Positions 62,003 through 64,000 of a stretch of 64,000 bases of DNA are shown one piece after another. The stretch's first letter is position 1. Every line of letters starts with the position of its first letter. The DNA comes from Arenimonas terrae (GTDB taxonomy: Bacteria; Pseudomonadota; Gammaproteobacteria; Xanthomonadales; Xanthomonadaceae). The position numbers and the translations under genes are program-made. The stretch covers positions 124,001-188,000 of the forward strand of contig NZ_SMDR01000003.1 in the NCBI RefSeq assembly GCF_006265115.1, read 5' to 3'. The notes under the pieces are model-generated. The model saw nothing but the letters and a program-made list of their open reading frames with translations. It ran no database searches and had not been told where the DNA came from.

Positions 62003-62398
62003 ATGTCCGTGCCAACCCCAGCCCCCACCGACGACTCAGCCGCCCAATGGAAGGACGACCTGCCGCCATTGCGCGGCCGTGCTTGGCCCGTTCGGTGCGC
62101 CAAAACGTTCTCCGCGGCTGAGGTTGTGCTGCTGCAGCGCGGGTTCTGGCCGCGGGACATGGACGACCGCTGGGTGATCTGGCTGGAGGGCGACACGCTT
62201 CGCTGCTGGCGGTCGTGGACGCGAACCTGTCTGTATGAGGCGCTGCTGTCCCCCTTGCCTGACGGTGGCGCCACCTGCGCCGTTTTGCATGTGCTGGATG
62301 ACCCCGAGCACTACCACCGCAGTCCCCAGGACGAGATTGAGCTGGATCGGTTCGATGGGGTCCTGGCGTTGCTGCTGCGCGAGACGAGAGCGGCATGA
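62003..62398 (+). CDS. Unknown protein, first gene of two-gene island unit
   Basis: The start ATG 62003 gives 131 residues; the frame is open further upstream without a good start. The sequence is Trp-rich (WKDDLPPLRGRAWPVRCAKTFS, RGFWPRDMDDRWVIWLEGDTLRCWRSW) with no signal peptide or membrane segment. No family is recognised. Its stop overlaps the next gene's ATG (ATGA at 62395-62398), so both are co-translated. A small accessory or antitoxin-like role is only a guess. Confidence 0.6.
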   Translation: MSVPTPAPTDDSAAQWKDDLPPLRGRAWPVRCAKTFSAAEVVLLQRGFWPRDMDDRWVIWLEGDTLRCWRSWTRTCLYEALLSPLPDGGATCAVLHVLDDPEHYHRSPQDEIELDRFDGVLALLLRETRAA

Positions 62399-63291
62399 AG
62401 GAGCGCGTTGATCAGTGGCGCTTCGCGCTGGAGGGCGATGATGACCACGCCATCCGGCGACAGCTCCATTCCCTGGCGTGGAACGTGGCCAGTTTTCGAT
62501 GTTTCGTGCAGGCGGTGCGCCAGCACCCTGGCGCCGAACAGGGCGCGGCGCCTCTGAACACCAACATGTTCTGGATGCTTCACGACGGGTTCTGGGCCAC
62601 GACGTTCCTGAGCATCCGGCGGATGGTGGATCCATCGCCCTTCACAGGACCCAGAGGTGTGTTTTCCCTGCGGTCGGTTCTTGACGATATTCGGAGGCAT
62701 CAGCCCCAGCTGACGCGGCAGGTGTTCGTGGAGGTCGTGTCAGGCCTCCCCTACGATCCCGTGCCAGTGGAAAAGGCCTACTGGGATTACGTGTTTCAGC
62801 AGCCCGCAGGCGGGGCGTTCTACGTGCCGCGAGAGCTCGACGCAGACCCCATCCACAGCCGACACGCGCAGTTCGACGTCTTGAGTGGCACCACGCCGGA
62901 GACGCGGCGGCCTGACGACCTGGTCCGCCCCGATGTGTTCGATCGACTGGCAGCACGGCTGGATCGGGCGAACGCCATCAAGGATCACGTGGACACGCGC
63001 TACGCGCATGCCGCAACACCAGACAGCCGCAAGAACCGCGGGCTGGAGACGTGGAACCTGGGCGAGGCCGAAGAGGCGCTGGCGAACCTGGCGCAAACCG
63101 CCGAACTGATCAGCCGGTGGTTCGTGTATGGGGGCATGGGTGACGTGCTGCCCACGCCGCAGTTCGATCAGTTCGAGCACTTGGACAATCCCTGGATGCC
63201 GCACGGGGACATGACTCCGCTGCACGAATCATGGCAAGCGTTTGCCGAGCTGTCCGCCCAATGGCCCATGATCGGAGACGACGAGCTCTAG
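62395..63291 (+). CDS. Unknown helical protein, possible HEPN (AbiU2-like)
   Basis: The 298-residue protein is mostly helical. NMFWMLHDGFWATTFLSIRRMVD and IKDHVDTRYAHAATPD are reminiscent of AbiU2-type HEPN proteins, with DTRYAHA as a possible R-x2-H pair; this is weak evidence. A C-terminal segment (AELISRWFVYGGMGDVL) is also helical. No membrane segment is seen. It is coupled to the 62003 gene by an ATGA overlap. Confidence 0.6.
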   Translation: MKERVDQWRFALEGDDDHAIRRQLHSLAWNVASFRCFVQAVRQHPGAEQGAAPLNTNMFWMLHDGFWATTFLSIRRMVDPSPFTGPRGVFSLRSVLDDIRRHQPQLTRQVFVEVVSGLPYDPVPVEKAYWDYVFQQPAGGAFYVPRELDADPIHSRHAQFDVLSGTTPETRRPDDLVRPDVFDRLAARLDRANAIKDHVDTRYAHAATPDSRKNRGLETWNLGEAEEALANLAQTAELISRWFVYGGMGDVLPTPQFDQFEHLDNPWMPHGDMTPLHESWQAFAELSAQWPMIGDDEL

Positions 63292-63382
63292 TCCGGTGGG
63301 GCGCCATTCGAGGGGCCGTATTGCCGTCCATACCTTCAGTAGAAAGGACAGTCACGTTTTGTCAGTATCGATGAGAATACTT

Positions 63383-64000
63383 TCAGGCCGGTGGAGGCGG
63401 AACGAACTGAGTTACGGTTCTCTCGTCTTGCGTCATGTGGGGCGTCGCGAAGAATTGCCAATCTCGGTTCAACGCGTCGTAGTGGGCCCGTCTCTGATCC
63501 GGCCACTCCACGCACGGCATCAGGAGGAAGTCCTCCGAGTTGGTGTCTCCGGCGAACTTGGCCGCGTCTATTCCAATACCGATTACCTTGTTGAGGTGTG
63601 GGAACTTGTTCTTGGCCGCCCCGCATGCGACCTCCAGCAGGGTCCGCCTCTTGTCCAGATAGTCGGGCTGCTGGCGCAACGCTACCGGAACGCGCAACTG
63701 GAAAAACACATAGCCAACGTCGGGAAAGAAAGATGGCATCAGTGACACGTGCCGCATTAGGCCGGACGGATCGTCGGGGAAATTGACCACGCAGTCCTGC
63801 ATCTGCTTCGACAAGGCACGCCGTGAAAAGCGGGGCTCCTTGACCATCTCGTAAATCGCGCTCTGGCCCCGCAACAGGTCGGCATTCCCACCCAGCGTAC
63901 CGTCCAACTTGTTCTGGCAGGTCCTCTGGATCAGCTCGTCCCAGAAGTAGGAAATCTCGTTCACACGCCGCGTGTTCTTGTAAAGCTCGGAGCCAACGAA
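63383..64000 (-). CDS. Unknown protein, 5' end outside window
   Basis: The frame is open to the last base; bases 63965-64000 read FVGSELYKNTRR ahead of VNEISYFWDEL, so the GTG at 63964 is internal. At least 205 residues are visible. Highlights are EPRFSRRALSKQMQDC, GLMRHVSLMPSFFPDVGYVFFQLRVP, KNKFPHLNKVIGIGIDAAKF and QFVPPPPA. The FPHLNKVIGIGIDA part looks like an alpha/beta nucleotide- or ligand-binding core. I do not recognise the family. It is convergent with the 62395 gene; 91 bp lie between them. Confidence 0.6.
   Translation of the reverse strand, partial: FVGSELYKNTRRVNEISYFWDELIQRTCQNKLDGTLGGNADLLRGQSAIYEMVKEPRFSRRALSKQMQDCVVNFPDDPSGLMRHVSLMPSFFPDVGYVFFQLRVPVALRQQPDYLDKRRTLLEVACGAAKNKFPHLNKVIGIGIDAAKFAGDTNSEDFLLMPCVEWPDQRRAHYDALNRDWQFFATPHMTQDERTVTQFVPPPPA

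Overview
The window is very GC-rich, densely packed gammaproteobacterial chromosome. The combination of a DPP IV peptidase, a PhoP/PhoQ pair flanked by PepSY proteins, several c-di-GMP enzymes, a secreted PA-domain metallopeptidase and CRP/Clp-type sites suggests the Xanthomonadaceae (Lysobacter/Luteimonas-like). This is inference from gene content; no rRNA or tRNA was seen to confirm it.

Layout. 1-16.5 kb is mostly housekeeping and stress genes: DPP IV, a DUF1801 protein, exonuclease III, cytochrome b561, threonine aldolase, a methyltransferase, a MarR-GNAT fusion, oligopeptidase A, an aldehyde dehydrogenase, a gamma-carbonic anhydrase-like protein, a transglutaminase-like/DUF350/YkgJ group, aroE, hemB and a secreted PA-domain metallopeptidase with a small coupled partner. 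16.6-19.0 kb holds half of an oligopeptide ABC transporter (one permease and a fused double ATPase). 19.0-24.4 kb has two c-di-GMP signalling proteins around an SDR enzyme. 24.4-29.7 kb carries a truncated SPFH protein, two REP-like hairpins, rsmG-parA-parB, and an epimerase/glycosyltransferase/LABN set. 29.7-38.5 kb has rpmB-rpmG with promoter and terminator, a cardiolipin synthase, a large receiver/PAS/GAF/GGDEF/EAL protein coupled to a histidine kinase, and a PhoPQ-like system next to divergent PepSY genes. 39.0-41.6 kb encodes two lipoproteins.

The strongest candidate for a new system is at 41.8-48.5 kb. It is a two-gene, GTGA-overlapping unit: an M48-like HExxH protease followed by an 1821-residue protein that joins a degenerate protein-kinase C-lobe, a DUF4011 region, a superfamily 1 helicase split by a long insertion, a nuclease-like segment and a C-terminal WGR domain. 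This looks like an anti-phage or nucleic-acid surveillance module.

48.5-56.7 kb returns to core-like genes: a sterol-desaturase-family enzyme, an SRPBCC protein, a lytic transglycosylase, a diguanylate cyclase, a two-lobed aspartyl protease-like protein and a CbrA-like transporter-fused hybrid kinase. From about 56.7 kb to the end the composition changes. A gene-poor 377-bp stretch is followed by orphan accessory genes: a three-gene membrane/coiled-coil operon, an HNH endonuclease, an Abi_C (HEPN-like) protein with a small partner, a two-gene unit with a possible HEPN protein, and an unknown protein running off the end. This part looks like a genomic or defence island whose right border lies outside the window.
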